Source of the DNA: Caballeronia insecticola
Lineage (GTDB): Bacteria; Pseudomonadota; Gammaproteobacteria; Burkholderiales; Burkholderiaceae
Direction: 5' to 3'
Length of the DNA stretch: 64,000 nucleotides
Assembly: GCF_000402035.1 (NCBI RefSeq)
Contig: NC_021287.1
Location: 1,116,001-1,180,000 of the forward strand
The notes under the pieces are model-generated. The model did not search any database and had not been told where the DNA came from. It was given only the letters and a program-made list of their open reading frames with translations. How positions within the stretch are numbered: the first letter of the stretch is position 1; the number at the start of each line of letters is the position of its first letter. The position numbers and the translations under genes were made by a program. This document shows positions 26,691 through 36,452 of the stretch, one piece after another.

Positions 26691-28043
26691 ATGATGCAGG
26701 CATCGAAAGCATTCGAAGCGAACTTCGACGGACTGGTCGGCCCGACGCACAACTACGCGGGACTTTCGTTCGGCAACGTCGCGTCGCGCAACAACGAGAA
26801 ATCGGTGGCGAATCCGAAGGCCGCCGCGAAGCAGGGCTTGCGCAAGATGAAGCGGCTCGCGGATCTCGGCTTTTATCAGGGCGTGTTGCCGCCGCTGGAA
26901 CGGCCGTCGGTCCGGCTGTTGCGCGATGTCGGCTTTTCCGGCGACGACGCCACCGTGATCGCACGCGCCGCGCGCGAAGCGCCGGAATTGCTGGCGGCGG
27001 CGAGTTCGGCATCGTCGATGTGGACGGCGAACGCCGCGACCGTGAGTCCGTCGGCGGATACGGAAGACGGCCGCGTGCATTTCACGCCCGCGAACCTCGC
27101 GGCGAAGCTGCATCGCGCGATCGAGCACGGCGAAACGCGCCGCACGCTCGCCGCGATCTTCGCCGACGAAGCGCGCTTTCGCATTCATCACGCGCTGCCC
27201 GGCACGCCCGCGCTCGGCGACGAAGGCGCGGCCAACCACACGCGTTTCGCGCGCGAATACGGCGCGAAGGGCGTCGAGTTCTTCGTCTACGGACGCAGCG
27301 AATATCGCCAGGGTCCGCAGCCGCAGCGCTATCCCGCGCGTCAGACGCTCGAAGCGAGCCGTGCGGTCGCGCGTCTGCACGGCCTGGCCGATGACGCAAC
27401 CGTGTTCGCGCAACAGTCGCCCGACGTGATCGATGCCGGCGTGTTCCACAACGACGTGATCGCCGTGGGCAATCGCACGACGCTCTTTTGTCACGAGCGC
27501 GCGTTCGTCGATCAGCACAAGGTGTACGACGAACTCCGCGCGAAGCTGGACGCGCACGGCACGCCGTTTACGGCGCTCGAAGTGCCGGAAAGCGAAGTGA
27601 GCGTCGAGGATGCGGTGTCGTCGTATCTGTTCAACAGCCAGTTGCTGTCGGCGGCGGATGGCAGGCAACTGCTGGTCGTGCCGCAGGAGTGCCGCGAGAA
27701 TGCGCGCGTGGCGGCGTATCTCGATTCGCTCGCATCGCGCGCGACGCCGATCGACGAAGTGCTCGTCTTCGATCTGCGCGAAAGCATGAAGAACGGCGGC
27801 GGCCCCGCGTGTCTGCGTCTGCGTGTCGTGCTGAACGATGCCGAGCGCGCCGCGGTCAACCCGCGCGTCTGGATGAACGACGCGCTGTTTGCGCAACTCG
27901 ATACGTGGATCGACACGCATTATCGCGATCGTCTCGCGCCGGCCGATCTGGCGGACCCGAAGCTGCTCGCCGAATCGCGCGCGGCGCTCGACGAACTGAC
28001 GACCCTCCTCGGACTCGGTGCCGTCTATGACTTCCAGCGCTGA
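26691..28043 (+). CDS. astB: N-succinylarginine dihydrolase
   Basis: This encodes 450 residues, the full AstB length. The start region '[20 protein letters not shown]' is diagnostic. Catalytic Cys374 lies in [13 protein letters not shown], and '[20 protein letters not shown]' carries the active-site His. It hydrolyses succinylarginine to succinylornithine, two ammonia and CO2. AAGG sits just before a double ATG (26691/26694); either could be used. It overlaps astE by 17 bp. Confidence 0.93.
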   Translation: MMQASKAFEANFDGLVGPTHNYAGLSFGNVASRNNEKSVANPKAAAKQGLRKMKRLADLGFYQGVLPPLERPSVRLLRDVGFSGDDATVIARAAREAPELLAAASSASSMWTANAATVSPSADTEDGRVHFTPANLAAKLHRAIEHGETRRTLAAIFADEARFRIHHALPGTPALGDEGAANHTRFAREYGAKGVEFFVYGRSEYRQGPQPQRYPARQTLEASRAVARLHGLADDATVFAQQSPDVIDAGVFHNDVIAVGNRTTLFCHERAFVDQHKVYDELRAKLDAHGTPFTALEVPESEVSVEDAVSSYLFNSQLLSAADGRQLLVVPQECRENARVAAYLDSLASRATPIDEVLVFDLRESMKNGGGPACLRLRVVLNDAERAAVNPRVWMNDALFAQLDTWIDTHYRDRLAPADLADPKLLAESRAALDELTTLLGLGAVYDFQR

Positions 28044-29064
28044 TTCGCGTCTGCTCGACGACTTTCTCGCGTTCACGCTTGCAGGCGAGCGGCCTGCGGC
28101 GCTTTCCGGAAGCGCGCCTTCGGGCGTGCGCTGGACGTGGCAGGGCGAAGGCGTGCTGCTGCTCGAACCCGCGCGAGTTTTCTCGAAGACGTCAACGGCG
28201 AGCGTGCTGGCATCGGCGGGCATTCATGGCGATGAAACCGCGCCGATCGAAATGCTGTCGCGGCTCGTCGCGGATATCGGAAGTGGCCGCGCGCCGCTGG
28301 CTGCGCGCGTGCTCGTGATCCTCGGCAATATCGGCGCGATGCGCGCGGGCGAGCGCTATATCGACGACGATCTCAACCGGCTTTTCAGCGGCCGTCACGC
28401 GACGCTGCGCGAGAGCCGCGAAGCGCCGCGCGCCGCCGAACTGGAACGCGCCGCGCTGCAATTTTTCGATGACGCCGCGCATACGAAGTGGCACATCGAC
28501 ATGCACACGGCGATTCGCGCGTCGGTGTTCGAGCAGTTCGCGCTGTTGCCGCACACGGGCGCGCCGCTCGCCCGCGCGATGTTCGACTGGCTGCGCGATG
28601 CGCGCTTGCAGGCCGTGCTGCTGCATCGCGAGAAGGGCAACACGTTCACGCATTTCACGGCGCAACAGGCGGGCGCGCTCGCGTGCACGCTCGAACTGGG
28701 CAAGGTGCGGCCGTTCGGTGAAAACGATCTCGCGCGCTTTGCGGCGTCGGATGCGGCGTTGCGTCGGCTCGTGGCGGGCGAGGCTGCGAGCGACACCGAG
28801 GCACGCGCGCCGTTGCGCGTGTTCACGGTGATCGCGCAGATCGACAAGCAGAGCGAGCAATTCGTGCTGAATGTCGCGAACGATGTGCCGAACTTCACCG
28901 CGTTTCCGGCCGGCACCGAACTCGCGCGCGATGGCGATTATCGCTATCGCGTGTCGCACGATGAAGAGCGCATCGTGTTTCCGAATCCGAAGGTGAAGCC
29001 GGGCTTGCGCGCGGGTCTGATGGTCATCGACACCACCGAATCGACGCTCGCTTCGTTGGCGTGA
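28027..29064 (+). CDS. astE: succinylglutamate desuccinylase
   Basis: This encodes 345 residues of the zinc carboxypeptidase-like AstE/AspA family. Zn ligands are visible in [15 protein letters not shown] and [11 protein letters not shown], with [18 protein letters not shown] sequence and '[10 protein letters not shown]' between. It releases glutamate and succinate in the last AST step. The start lies inside astB (17-bp overlap), so it is co-translated. Confidence 0.93.
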   Translation: MTSSADSRLLDDFLAFTLAGERPAALSGSAPSGVRWTWQGEGVLLLEPARVFSKTSTASVLASAGIHGDETAPIEMLSRLVADIGSGRAPLAARVLVILGNIGAMRAGERYIDDDLNRLFSGRHATLRESREAPRAAELERAALQFFDDAAHTKWHIDMHTAIRASVFEQFALLPHTGAPLARAMFDWLRDARLQAVLLHREKGNTFTHFTAQQAGALACTLELGKVRPFGENDLARFAASDAALRRLVAGEAASDTEARAPLRVFTVIAQIDKQSEQFVLNVANDVPNFTAFPAGTELARDGDYRYRVSHDEERIVFPNPKVKPGLRAGLMVIDTTESTLASLA

Positions 29065-29262
29065 TTTCCCTTTCCGCTCATGCGAGTCGCGGACTGTGTG
29101 GCGGACTTGCGTGAGCGCGACATCGGTTTGCCAGAACGCTTCCCCGTCCTTCAGGCGCGTCGCGGTTTGCTCGCGCGCTACAATCGCGGCCCGGTGTTCG
29201 ATGCGACGCATCAATGCGCAGCCGCATGTTTGAGCGTGTCATTTTGTGACGCGATGCTGCGG

Positions 29263-29278
29263 TGTCGCATCGAAACAA
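29263..29278 (+). promoter_or_regulatory. ArgR half-site upstream of aotJ
   Basis: This is a second exact TGTCGC-N8-AA, 33 bp before the TTG start codon region of the binding-protein gene. It suggests a separate ArgR-controlled promoter for this highly expressed component. Confidence 0.55.
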
Positions 29279-29310
29279 AGATATCGAACTGCAAAGCAAG
29301 GAGATGGAAG

Positions 29311-30126
29311 TTGAAGAAAACGCATAAGATCAGCCGCAAGTTCGCCGCGTTCGCGGTGCTGGGCGCAACGCTCGCCTTGGGCAGCGTCGCGCTGAACGCG
29401 CAGGCCGCCGACAACATGAAGGAACTGCGCTTTGGCGTCGAGGCGTCGTACGCGCCGTTCGAATCGAAGACGCCGGAAGGCACGCTGACTGGCTTCGACA
29501 TCGATATCGGCAACGCGGTGTGCGCGAAGCTGAAGATGAAGTGCGTGTGGGTCGAGAACTCGTTCGACGGCCTGATTCCCGCGTTGCAGGCGCGCAAGTT
29601 CGACGGCATTAATTCGGACATGACGATCACCGACAAGCGCCGCGCCGTCATCGACTTCACCGACCCGATCTACACCATTCCGAATCAGCTGATCGCGAAG
29701 AAGGGCAGCGCGATCCAGCCGACGGTCGACGGCCTGAAAGGCAAGCGTGTGGGCGTGCTGCAGGGCTCGATCCAGGAGACTTACGCGAAGGCGAAGTGGG
29801 CGCCCGCGGGCGTCGATGTCCAGTCGTATCAGGCGCAGGACCAGATCTATGCGGATCTCGCGTCGGGCCGTCTGGACGCCGCGTTTCAGGACGCCGAGGC
29901 GGCCTCGAAAGGCTTCCTGAAGCAGCCGCAGGGCGCAGGCTTCGCCTTCGCGGGTCCCGCCGTCAGCGATGACAAGCTGCTGGGCGCGGGCGTCGGCTTC
30001 GGCGTGCGCAAGAACGACCGGGCGCTGAAGGAATCGCTCAATCGGGCGTTGAAGGAATTGAAGGATGACGGCACGATCGAGCGTTTTGCCGCGAAATACT
30101 TCGATGTGAAAGTGGTGTTGAAGTAG
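29311..30126 (+). CDS. aotJ: arginine/ornithine ABC transporter substrate-binding protein
   Basis: This encodes 271 residues from a TTG start, which is set by AAGGAG 7 nt upstream. The signal peptide (basic KKTHKISRK, then FAAFAVLGATLALGSVALNA, cleavage before ADNMKE) directs it to the periplasm. The family 3 solute-binding motifs are present: 'LRFGVEASYAPFESKTPEGT', GFDIDIGNAVCAKL, and 'DGLIPALQARKFDGINSDMT'. It delivers ligand to AotQMP. It lies 246 bp after astE with its own ArgR site and terminator, separate from the permease genes at the other end of the cluster. Confidence 0.92.
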   Translation: MKKTHKISRKFAAFAVLGATLALGSVALNAQAADNMKELRFGVEASYAPFESKTPEGTLTGFDIDIGNAVCAKLKMKCVWVENSFDGLIPALQARKFDGINSDMTITDKRRAVIDFTDPIYTIPNQLIAKKGSAIQPTVDGLKGKRVGVLQGSIQETYAKAKWAPAGVDVQSYQAQDQIYADLASGRLDAAFQDAEAASKGFLKQPQGAGFAFAGPAVSDDKLLGAGVGFGVRKNDRALKESLNRALKELKDDGTIERFAAKYFDVKVVLK

Positions 30127-30145
30127 GGCGGAGGCTTGCCGAATC

Positions 30146-30179
30146 AGCCCGCTGCGGAGCGATCCGAAGCGGGCTTTTT
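30146..30179 (+). terminator. terminator after aotJ
   Basis: AGCCCGCT / AGCGGGCT forms the outer stem, with an inner CGGA-gcga-TCCG hairpin and then TTTTT. It closes the arginine locus and faces the convergent efflux operon. Confidence 0.88.
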
Positions 30180-30194
30180 CATTGCTGAGTAGCG

Positions 30195-31058
30195 TTACAT
30201 CGAAGGCGCAATCACCACCGTCGCCGTCGTCCCGGCGGACAGCAGCACGCCATCCGGCACGTCATCGATATGCACCCGCACCGGCACGCGTTGCGCGAGC
30301 CGCACCCAGTTGAAGGTCGGGTTCACGTCCGCGAGCAGTTCACGGCTCTGCGGATTGTCGCGGTCGTAGATGCCGCGCGAAATGCTCTCCACGTGGCCCT
30401 TCAGCTCGCCGCCGCTCATCAGCCGGATCGACGCATGATCCCCCACGCGCACGTGCGGCAGCTTCGTTTCCTCGAAATAGCCGTACACCCAGAACGAATG
30501 ACTGTCGACGATCGCGAGTTTCGCGGCGCCCGCCGTCGCGTAATCGCCGCGGAACACGTTCAGATTCGTCACATAGCCGTCCACCGGCGAATACACCTTC
30601 GTGCGTTCGAGATTGAGCTTCGCCGCGTCGAGCGCCGCTTGCGCCTGCTGCAACTGCGCTTCGGCGGTCGATGCGGTCTGCATCGCGTTCTCGCGCGCTT
30701 CCTTCGACACGACGAGGCTGTCCATGTCGGCACGGCGCACGGCATCCGCCCGGCGCATGCGCAATTCGGCCGCGCGCGCCGCGACGTTCGCCTGCGCCTG
30801 TTCGACCGCAATCTGATAATGCGACGGATCGATCTCCATCAGCAGATCGCCTTTCTTCACGAGCTGGTTATCGTGAACCGGCAACTGCACGACCGCGCCC
30901 GACACGTCCGGCGCCACGTTGACGACATCCGCGCGCACGCGGCCATCGCGCGTCCACGGCTCGTCCATGTAATGCACCCACAGCACGCGCCCGATGACGA
31001 GCGCGACGGCGAAGATGGCGATCGTCAAGATGAGACCGATGATTTTTCTGAGAACCAT
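30195..31058 (-). CDS. HlyD/AaeA-family membrane fusion protein
   Basis: This encodes 287 residues. An N-terminal membrane anchor (residues 4-30) is followed by a split biotinyl-lipoyl domain ('VNVAPDVSGAVVQLPVHDNQ', VDGYVTNLNVFRGD). A short coiled coil (about 80-150) and a beta-barrel (FWVYGYFEETKLPHVRVGD) complete it. It matches AaeA/YibH-type periplasmic adaptors that link an inner-membrane FUSC pump to an outer-membrane channel. It is the last gene of a four-gene minus-strand operon. Confidence 0.9.
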   Translation of the reverse strand: MVLRKIIGLILTIAIFAVALVIGRVLWVHYMDEPWTRDGRVRADVVNVAPDVSGAVVQLPVHDNQLVKKGDLLMEIDPSHYQIAVEQAQANVAARAAELRMRRADAVRRADMDSLVVSKEARENAMQTASTAEAQLQQAQAALDAAKLNLERTKVYSPVDGYVTNLNVFRGDYATAGAAKLAIVDSHSFWVYGYFEETKLPHVRVGDHASIRLMSGGELKGHVESISRGIYDRDNPQSRELLADVNPTFNWVRLAQRVPVRVHIDDVPDGVLLSAGTTATVVIAPSM

Positions 31059-31097
31059 GTTGCAACTCTTTTTCGGCTTGTATGAATGGAGGGCGGC

Positions 31098-31301
31098 TCA
31101 GCGATACGCAATGAGCCCGAGCGTCCCGCAGATGCACACGAGCAGGCTCGCGCGAAACAGCGCCGGATGCCAGACCACGCGATAGAGGCCGGTCAGCGCG
31201 AGCACGCGATCGACGACCCAGGTGAGCATCGCCCCGGCGATGAAGAGCAAGAGGATCGTCGGCACATAGGCTTCGAGGATCGCGACGTTACGCGGCAGCA
31301 T
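31098..31301 (-). CDS. DUF1656 (AaeX-like) small membrane protein
   Basis: This encodes 67 residues with two hydrophobic helices: 'MLPRNVAILEAYVPTILLLF' and LFRASLLVCICGTLGLIAY. AAGGAG lies 6 nt before ATG 31301, which sits inside the end of the FUSC gene (14-bp overlap). DUF1656 proteins are always found with FUSC pumps and AaeA-like adaptors, and their role is not established. Confidence 0.88.
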   Translation of the reverse strand: MLPRNVAILEAYVPTILLLFIAGAMLTWVVDRVLALTGLYRVVWHPALFRASLLVCICGTLGLIAYR

Positions 31302-33489
31302 GGGGCGCTCCTTCGGACGTGGATTGGCGCTCGGGCGCGGATGGCGCAAACCGCGCGAACGGCGATTCGCGGTCGAGCAGCGCGGTGCGGATCAGATGCA
31401 GATGACTCACGATGCGCTGCAGGCGGTGTCTTTCGTCGCGCGGTGCATCGGATGCGGCGAGCAGATCCTGCGTAGCGCCAATTGCACGTTCGACGGCGGC
31501 GAGGGCGGCTTGAAAGCGCGTGGCTTTCGGCCGGTCGAACAGGCGCGCGACGGCATCGAGCGTTGCGTCGACCGAGCGGCGCCAGGGCATCGACGCGGCG
31601 TAGTGCGGCACATTCGCGAGCCCGGCGATTTCGCGCCGCAAGTCGATCACTGCGTTGCCGAATTCGAGCACGGCGAACAGCCATTGCAGCGCGTCGCGTT
31701 GCAAATCGGCGCGGCCGGCGGCGAGCGCGTTGATCTGCGAGAGCAGGTCGCGCGTGCGGCTTTCGAAGTGCGTCGCGACGCGCGCCAGACGCCCGCGCCG
31801 CGCGCTCGCCACTTCGCGGCGCAGGTCGCCAAGCAGCAGACGCCGCAGCCACGGCGCATCGGTCGGCAGCAGCACGGCGAAGGCGATGGCCGCGACGATC
31901 ATCGACAGCACCAGCGCGATTGCATCGTTCATGAAGCCGGTCGGATCGTAGTGCACGAGATTGTCCGGCCCCGCGAGAAAACAGAAGAAGATGCAATAGC
32001 CGACACCCATGCCCGCGAACGCGCGCCGCGTGCTCAGATACGCACCAAGCAGCAGCGCGGGCGCGAGCGCGGCGCACATCAGCACGAAGCCGTCGATGTG
32101 CGGAAAGACGCCGAACACGACGATCATCCCGGTGACGGCGGCGAGCATCGTGCCGATGGCCATTTGCGCGGACATGAGCGCCGGTCGCGGCGACGACGAC
32201 GCAAGCGCACAGACGGCCGCCGCGTTCAGTACCATCGTGCCGCCGCTCGGCCACGCGGTTTCGAGCCAGAACGCGGACAGCATGAACATCACAACCGCGC
32301 CGCGCAGGCCGGAAATGGCGGCCGCGAACAGGTTGGTCTTCGGCACGTAGCGCGCGACCCAGCGCTCGCGTTCATGCGACGGCGCGCTCAGCGATGCATA
32401 GGTGTCGGCATAGGCGAGCATGTCGTCGACGAAGCGGTACAGCAGTTCGGCCGCCGTATCGAATTCGAGCACCACGAAGTCCGGATTCGCTTCGAGTGCG
32501 GCGCGCACCGCGCGCACGCGCTTCGGCAACGCCGCTTTGTATGCGCGAAGCTGCTCGGCGGCGCGCGCGGCATCGGCGGCGTTGCGTACCGGCTCGCCCG
32601 CCAGCGAAAACAGCGGCGGCACTTCGCGGAAGAACGGTTCGAGCGCGGCGATCGTCGTGGACGATGCATTTTCGCGCAGCCGATTCATCAACTGATGCAG
32701 CGCATGAAATCGCGTGGAGGCGCTCATGAATTCGCTGTTCAGACGCGCGAGCCGTCCGCCGCGTCTGCGCGATTCCGGGTCTTCGAACACAGCGACGCTG
32801 CGTGCTGCCTCGAAGCCCACGATGTCCGACACGAACGCGAGATTGGTCCGCTCGATCTGCGCGCGCTCCATGTTGCCCGACAGCGCGCGGCACACGTAAT
32901 CGACGAACTCCGTGAAGCGGCGACGCACCGTGCTGCGAACCTGCTCGCCCGCATGCTGCGGAAACACGAGCGCGCTCACGGCGCCCGCGCACACGATGCC
33001 GAGCGTCACTTCGCCCACACGCGTCAACGCCGACAGATACGCGCCGTCCGGATGCTGCGCCGCCGGAATGCCGATCAGCGCGGCCGTGTAGCCCGCGAGC
33101 ACGAAGCCGTACGAGCGGAAGTTGCGGTTGCGCGCCGCGCCCGCCGTGCAGATGCCGACCCATAGCGCCGTCGCCGAAAGAAACAGCACCGGCTGCTGCG
33201 AGAACAGGCTGATGAAGATCATCATCACCACAAGCCCAACCATCGTGCCGCAGAAACGGTAAAAGCTCTTCGCGAGCACCATGCCGCTTTGCGGTTGCAT
33301 CACGACGAACACGGTGGTCATGGCGGTGCGCGGCTGCTGCATGTCGAGCCGCATCGCGATCCAGAGCGACAACAGCGCCGCGAGCACGGCCTTGAAGATG
33401 TAGACCCACGCGAGGCCGTCCGTGCGCGCCCATTCGAGTAAAGCCAGCTTGAGCGACGGACGTTCGATGAACGTAGCAGGCGTAGACAT
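31288..33489 (-). CDS. FUSC family inner-membrane efflux transporter (AaeB-like)
   Basis: This encodes 733 residues. Two repeats of six hydrophobic helices (about 25-170 and 385-530) each precede a long cytoplasmic helical region (about 175-360 and 545-720), the aromatic acid exporter/FUSC architecture. Recognisable pieces are 'AMTTVFVVMQPQSGMVLAKS' and YFRF-like KSFYRFCGTMVG. AaeB-type pumps export hydroxylated aromatic carboxylates such as p-hydroxybenzoate. It starts 2 bp after the outer-membrane-factor gene. Confidence 0.92.
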   Translation of the reverse strand: MSTPATFIERPSLKLALLEWARTDGLAWVYIFKAVLAALLSLWIAMRLDMQQPRTAMTTVFVVMQPQSGMVLAKSFYRFCGTMVGLVVMMIFISLFSQQPVLFLSATALWVGICTAGAARNRNFRSYGFVLAGYTAALIGIPAAQHPDGAYLSALTRVGEVTLGIVCAGAVSALVFPQHAGEQVRSTVRRRFTEFVDYVCRALSGNMERAQIERTNLAFVSDIVGFEAARSVAVFEDPESRRRGGRLARLNSEFMSASTRFHALHQLMNRLRENASSTTIAALEPFFREVPPLFSLAGEPVRNAADAARAAEQLRAYKAALPKRVRAVRAALEANPDFVVLEFDTAAELLYRFVDDMLAYADTYASLSAPSHERERWVARYVPKTNLFAAAISGLRGAVVMFMLSAFWLETAWPSGGTMVLNAAAVCALASSSPRPALMSAQMAIGTMLAAVTGMIVVFGVFPHIDGFVLMCAALAPALLLGAYLSTRRAFAGMGVGYCIFFCFLAGPDNLVHYDPTGFMNDAIALVLSMIVAAIAFAVLLPTDAPWLRRLLLGDLRREVASARRGRLARVATHFESRTRDLLSQINALAAGRADLQRDALQWLFAVLEFGNAVIDLRREIAGLANVPHYAASMPWRRSVDATLDAVARLFDRPKATRFQAALAAVERAIGATQDLLAASDAPRDERHRLQRIVSHLHLIRTALLDRESPFARFAPSAPERQSTSEGAPHAAA

Positions 33490-33491
33490 GC

Positions 33492-35003
33492 TCAGTTCCG
33501 CGTCCGGTTCAACGGTCCGATGTGCTTCGACGGCGCGAGCGCGGTTTGCTCCGGCCCGTTCGACGGATCGTCGATGCCGCCGCCGAGCGCCGACGTGAGC
33601 GTCGCGTAGGCGGCGAGCCGTTGCGCCCGCACGCGCGCTTGACCGTCCTGCGCCTTCAGCAATTGCGTTTGCGCGATGAGCACGTTCAGATAATCGGTGA
33701 GCCCGCGCTTGTAGCCCTCGTTGGCGAGATCGTAGTTCTTGCGCGCGGCGGCGACGGACCGGCCGGATGCATCGAGCTGCGTGTCGAGCGACTGCACGCG
33801 CACGACCTGATCGGCGATATCCTTGAGCGCGCCGACGAGCGTCGCGTTGTAGTGATCGACCGCCTGATCGTATTGCGCCGATGCCGCGCCGAGCTGTGCG
33901 CGCAGGCGTCCGCCTTCGAAGATCGGCAGCGAGATCGCCGGACCGAAGCTGTAGCCCGACGCCTTGCTCGTCAGAAAGCTCAGCAGCGCGCCGCCCGCGA
34001 ATGCCTGCGTGAGCGACGCGGCGAGATTGATGTTCGGATAGAACCCGGCCTTCGCGACATCGATGCCGCGCGCCTCGGCCGCCACCATCCAGCGCGCCGC
34101 GACGATGTCCGGCCGATGCCCGACCAGTTCAGCCGGCAGCGCGGAAGGCAGCGGCAGCGGCGTCGCGAGCGAAAGCGCCGGGCGTGTCAACGCCTCGCCC
34201 GCGCCGGGACCTTCGCCCGCGAGCGCGGCCAGTTGGTGACGCGCAAGCTGGATTTCTTCCTGGTAGACATCGACCTGACGCTCGTATTCGGGCAGCGGCG
34301 CTTCGGCCTGGCTCACTTCGAGCTGCGTACCGAGACCGCCTTTCAGGCGCCGCCGCGCCAGATCCGCGATGCGCTGCTGCTGCGCAAGCGTGTCCTGCGC
34401 GATATCGAGCAGCGCGAACGCTTGCGAGAAGCCGATATACGCGCGCACGACGTTGGTCTCGAGTTCGAGCTGCGCGGCGCGGGCATCGGCGGCGCGCACG
34501 TGGGCGACATCGAGGGCGCGTTCCGCGTTGTTGTCGTCGCGGCCCCAGAGGTCGAGGTTGTAGGAGAGGTTGAGGCCGGCGGTGTTGTCCCAGGTCGTCG
34601 TGTCGGCGAACGGACCGGGGCCGTAGAAATCGTTGTTCGGCCAGTTTTTGCGCGACACGCTCATCGCGGCGTCCAGGTGCGGATACAGCTCCGAGCGCGC
34701 GACGCCCGCCTGCTCGTGGGCCTCGCGCACGCGCGCCGCCGCCATCGCGAGCGTGAGATTGCCGCTGGTCGAGCGCGCGATCCACTGATCGAGCTGCGGG
34801 TCGCGATAAGCGCGCCACCATTCCTGTGCCGGCCATTGGGCGTCGGCGTTGGCGGCCCGGATCGCGCTGCCGACATCGAGCGTCGCCGCATCCTTGAGGG
34901 AATCCTGAGGCGCGATTTTGCCGGTGCTCGCGCACCCCGCAATTGTTAAGATTGCTGTAAGAGCTGCGGCTGAAGCAGTCTTACTGAACACTCGCCCTCG
35001 CAC
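33492..35003 (-). CDS. outer membrane efflux lipoprotein (NodT/OprM family)
   Basis: This encodes 503 residues. The lipoprotein signal peptide ends ILTIAGC, with Cys24 as lipid anchor. Two outer-membrane-efflux repeats follow, with EWWRAYRDPQLDQWI, 'NLTLAMAAARVREAHEQAGV', GHRPDIVAARWMVAAEARGI and SFGPAISLPIFEGGRLRAQL. It forms the TolC-like exit duct for the FUSC/adaptor pair encoded downstream. It is the first gene of the operon and divergent from the LysR regulator, with a palindromic operator candidate between them. Confidence 0.92.
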   Translation of the reverse strand: MRGRVFSKTASAAALTAILTIAGCASTGKIAPQDSLKDAATLDVGSAIRAANADAQWPAQEWWRAYRDPQLDQWIARSTSGNLTLAMAAARVREAHEQAGVARSELYPHLDAAMSVSRKNWPNNDFYGPGPFADTTTWDNTAGLNLSYNLDLWGRDDNNAERALDVAHVRAADARAAQLELETNVVRAYIGFSQAFALLDIAQDTLAQQQRIADLARRRLKGGLGTQLEVSQAEAPLPEYERQVDVYQEEIQLARHQLAALAGEGPGAGEALTRPALSLATPLPLPSALPAELVGHRPDIVAARWMVAAEARGIDVAKAGFYPNINLAASLTQAFAGGALLSFLTSKASGYSFGPAISLPIFEGGRLRAQLGAASAQYDQAVDHYNATLVGALKDIADQVVRVQSLDTQLDASGRSVAAARKNYDLANEGYKRGLTDYLNVLIAQTQLLKAQDGQARVRAQRLAAYATLTSALGGGIDDPSNGPEQTALAPSKHIGPLNRTRN

Positions 35004-35112
35004 GATTCACTCCCGGATTCGAATTAGACACTAGGAGACCATTATATTTTTGCGAGGATTGTCGAATAACCAGTAACGATGCAAAGCATTTTTACGATGA
35101 GTGTGATAATCG

Positions 35113-35133
35113 TTGTTGCGGTACGTGCAACAA
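35113..35133. promoter_or_regulatory. LysR-type operator candidate
   Basis: TTGTTGC-ggtacgt-GCAACAA is a perfect 7-bp-arm palindrome that contains the LysR T-N11-A pattern. It lies 40 bp before the LysR gene and 110 bp before the efflux operon. Confidence 0.6.
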
Positions 35134-35172
35134 TTCGGCTCAAGAGAGTTTCTTTAAAGTCGAGTCAGCGTC

Positions 35173-36111
35173 ATGGATACGCTTCAAAACATGCGTGTGT
35201 TCGTGCGCGTCGTGGAGGCGGGCAGCTTCACGGCCGCCGCGCAGCATCTCAACACGACGACGGCGTACGCGTCGCGAGCCATTTCGGATCTCGAAGCGCA
35301 TCTGCGCACGCGCCTGCTTAATCGCACGACGCGGCGCATCGCGCTCACCGAAGCGGGCGAGCGCTATCTGCAGCGCTGCGAGCAGATCCTGGCCTATGTG
35401 GATCAGGCGGAAGCCGAGGCCGGCGACGCCCACGCGCGTCCGTCCGGCAAGCTGAAAGTCCATTCGATGACGAGCTTCGGCCAGCATTACATCGTGCCGA
35501 TGATTTCCCGCTATCAGCAGCGCCATCCTTCCGTGCAGGTGGATTTGACACTCGCGCAGCGCGTGCCGGACCTGCTCGACGAAGGCTACGACGTGTCGGT
35601 CGTGCTCGCCTCCGATCTGCCCGATTCCGGGCTGGTGTCGGCGCGGCTCGGCTCGGTATATAGCATTGCGTGCGCGTCGCCGGCGTATATCGAGCAGCAC
35701 GGCGCGCCGCACGTCCTCTCCGATCTCGTGCGCCACACCTGCCTGCATCTGATGACGCCGGTGTTTCCTGCGGACCGTTGGGTCTTCGACGGTCCGAACG
35801 GTCAGGAGACGGTGAGCCTCGGCCCGTCGACCTTTACGGTGAATGTCGCCGAGGCGATGGTCGTCGCGATTCGCGAAAGCATGGGCATCGGCGTGTTGCC
35901 GACATCCTCGGCGCTGCCGGGACTGCGCGCGGGCACGCTCGTGCGCGTGCTGCCGCAGTACACGATGCAGGAGCTGAATGTCTACGCGCTCTATCCGTCG
36001 CGCCAGTATCTCGACGCGAAAATCCGTACGTGGGTCGAATTCCTGCGCGAGGCGCTGCCGGACACGCTCGCCGCCGATGCCGAGTCGCTGAAGGAGTTCG
36101 TCGTCATCTAA
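35173..36111 (+). CDS. LysR family transcriptional regulator of the efflux operon
   Basis: This encodes 312 residues. The N-terminal winged helix is MDTLQNMRVFVRVVEAGSFT, 'AAAQHLNTTTAYASRAISDL' and EAHLRTRLLNRTTRRIALTE. A type-2 periplasmic-binding effector domain follows from about residue 90. It belongs to the group close to AaeR and other one-cysteine-free LTTRs. Divergence from the AaeAB-like operon, with a shared palindrome, indicates it controls that operon. An aromatic carboxylate inducer is likely (inference). Confidence 0.9.
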   Translation: MDTLQNMRVFVRVVEAGSFTAAAQHLNTTTAYASRAISDLEAHLRTRLLNRTTRRIALTEAGERYLQRCEQILAYVDQAEAEAGDAHARPSGKLKVHSMTSFGQHYIVPMISRYQQRHPSVQVDLTLAQRVPDLLDEGYDVSVVLASDLPDSGLVSARLGSVYSIACASPAYIEQHGAPHVLSDLVRHTCLHLMTPVFPADRWVFDGPNGQETVSLGPSTFTVNVAEAMVVAIRESMGIGVLPTSSALPGLRAGTLVRVLPQYTMQELNVYALYPSRQYLDAKIRTWVEFLREALPDTLAADAESLKEFVVI

Positions 36112-36231
36112 GACGGGCGAATGCGCGTTGTTACGAAAAAAGCAGCGGTGCAACACTTGCTTACTCACGGTTCGTCCGCAGGTTGATACCGTAAGCGCTC
36201 GAACACTTCCTCTTCTACCGGAACAAGCCAC

Positions 36232-36420
36232 ATGAGCACGCCACTTCTCCTCGCACTCGCCGCGCTCCTGACGTTGATCGCCGTTCCGGCGTCGCGTGAC
36301 TTTTTCAACGCGATGCGCGCACAGTCGGAGCGCAACGCGAAGCGGCGCCTCGTGCCGATCCGCATCGACGACGAGCGCGACGCCCGTTTACGCCGCATGC
36401 GCGATCCGTACGATCGTTGA
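36232..36420 (+). CDS. small single-span membrane protein
   Basis: This encodes 62 residues: one N-terminal hydrophobic helix (PLLLALAALLTLIAV) and then a strongly charged tail (ARVPIR-like, RRLVPIRIDDERDARLRRMR). GGAA lies upstream of the ATG. No family was recognised. It is possibly a small membrane regulator; there is no operon context, as the next gene is convergent. Confidence 0.5.
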   Translation: MSTPLLLALAALLTLIAVPASRDFFNAMRAQSERNAKRRLVPIRIDDERDARLRRMRDPYDR

Positions 36421-36452
36421 GTTTTATCGTCGCGCGCTCGTCTGGACGGCGC

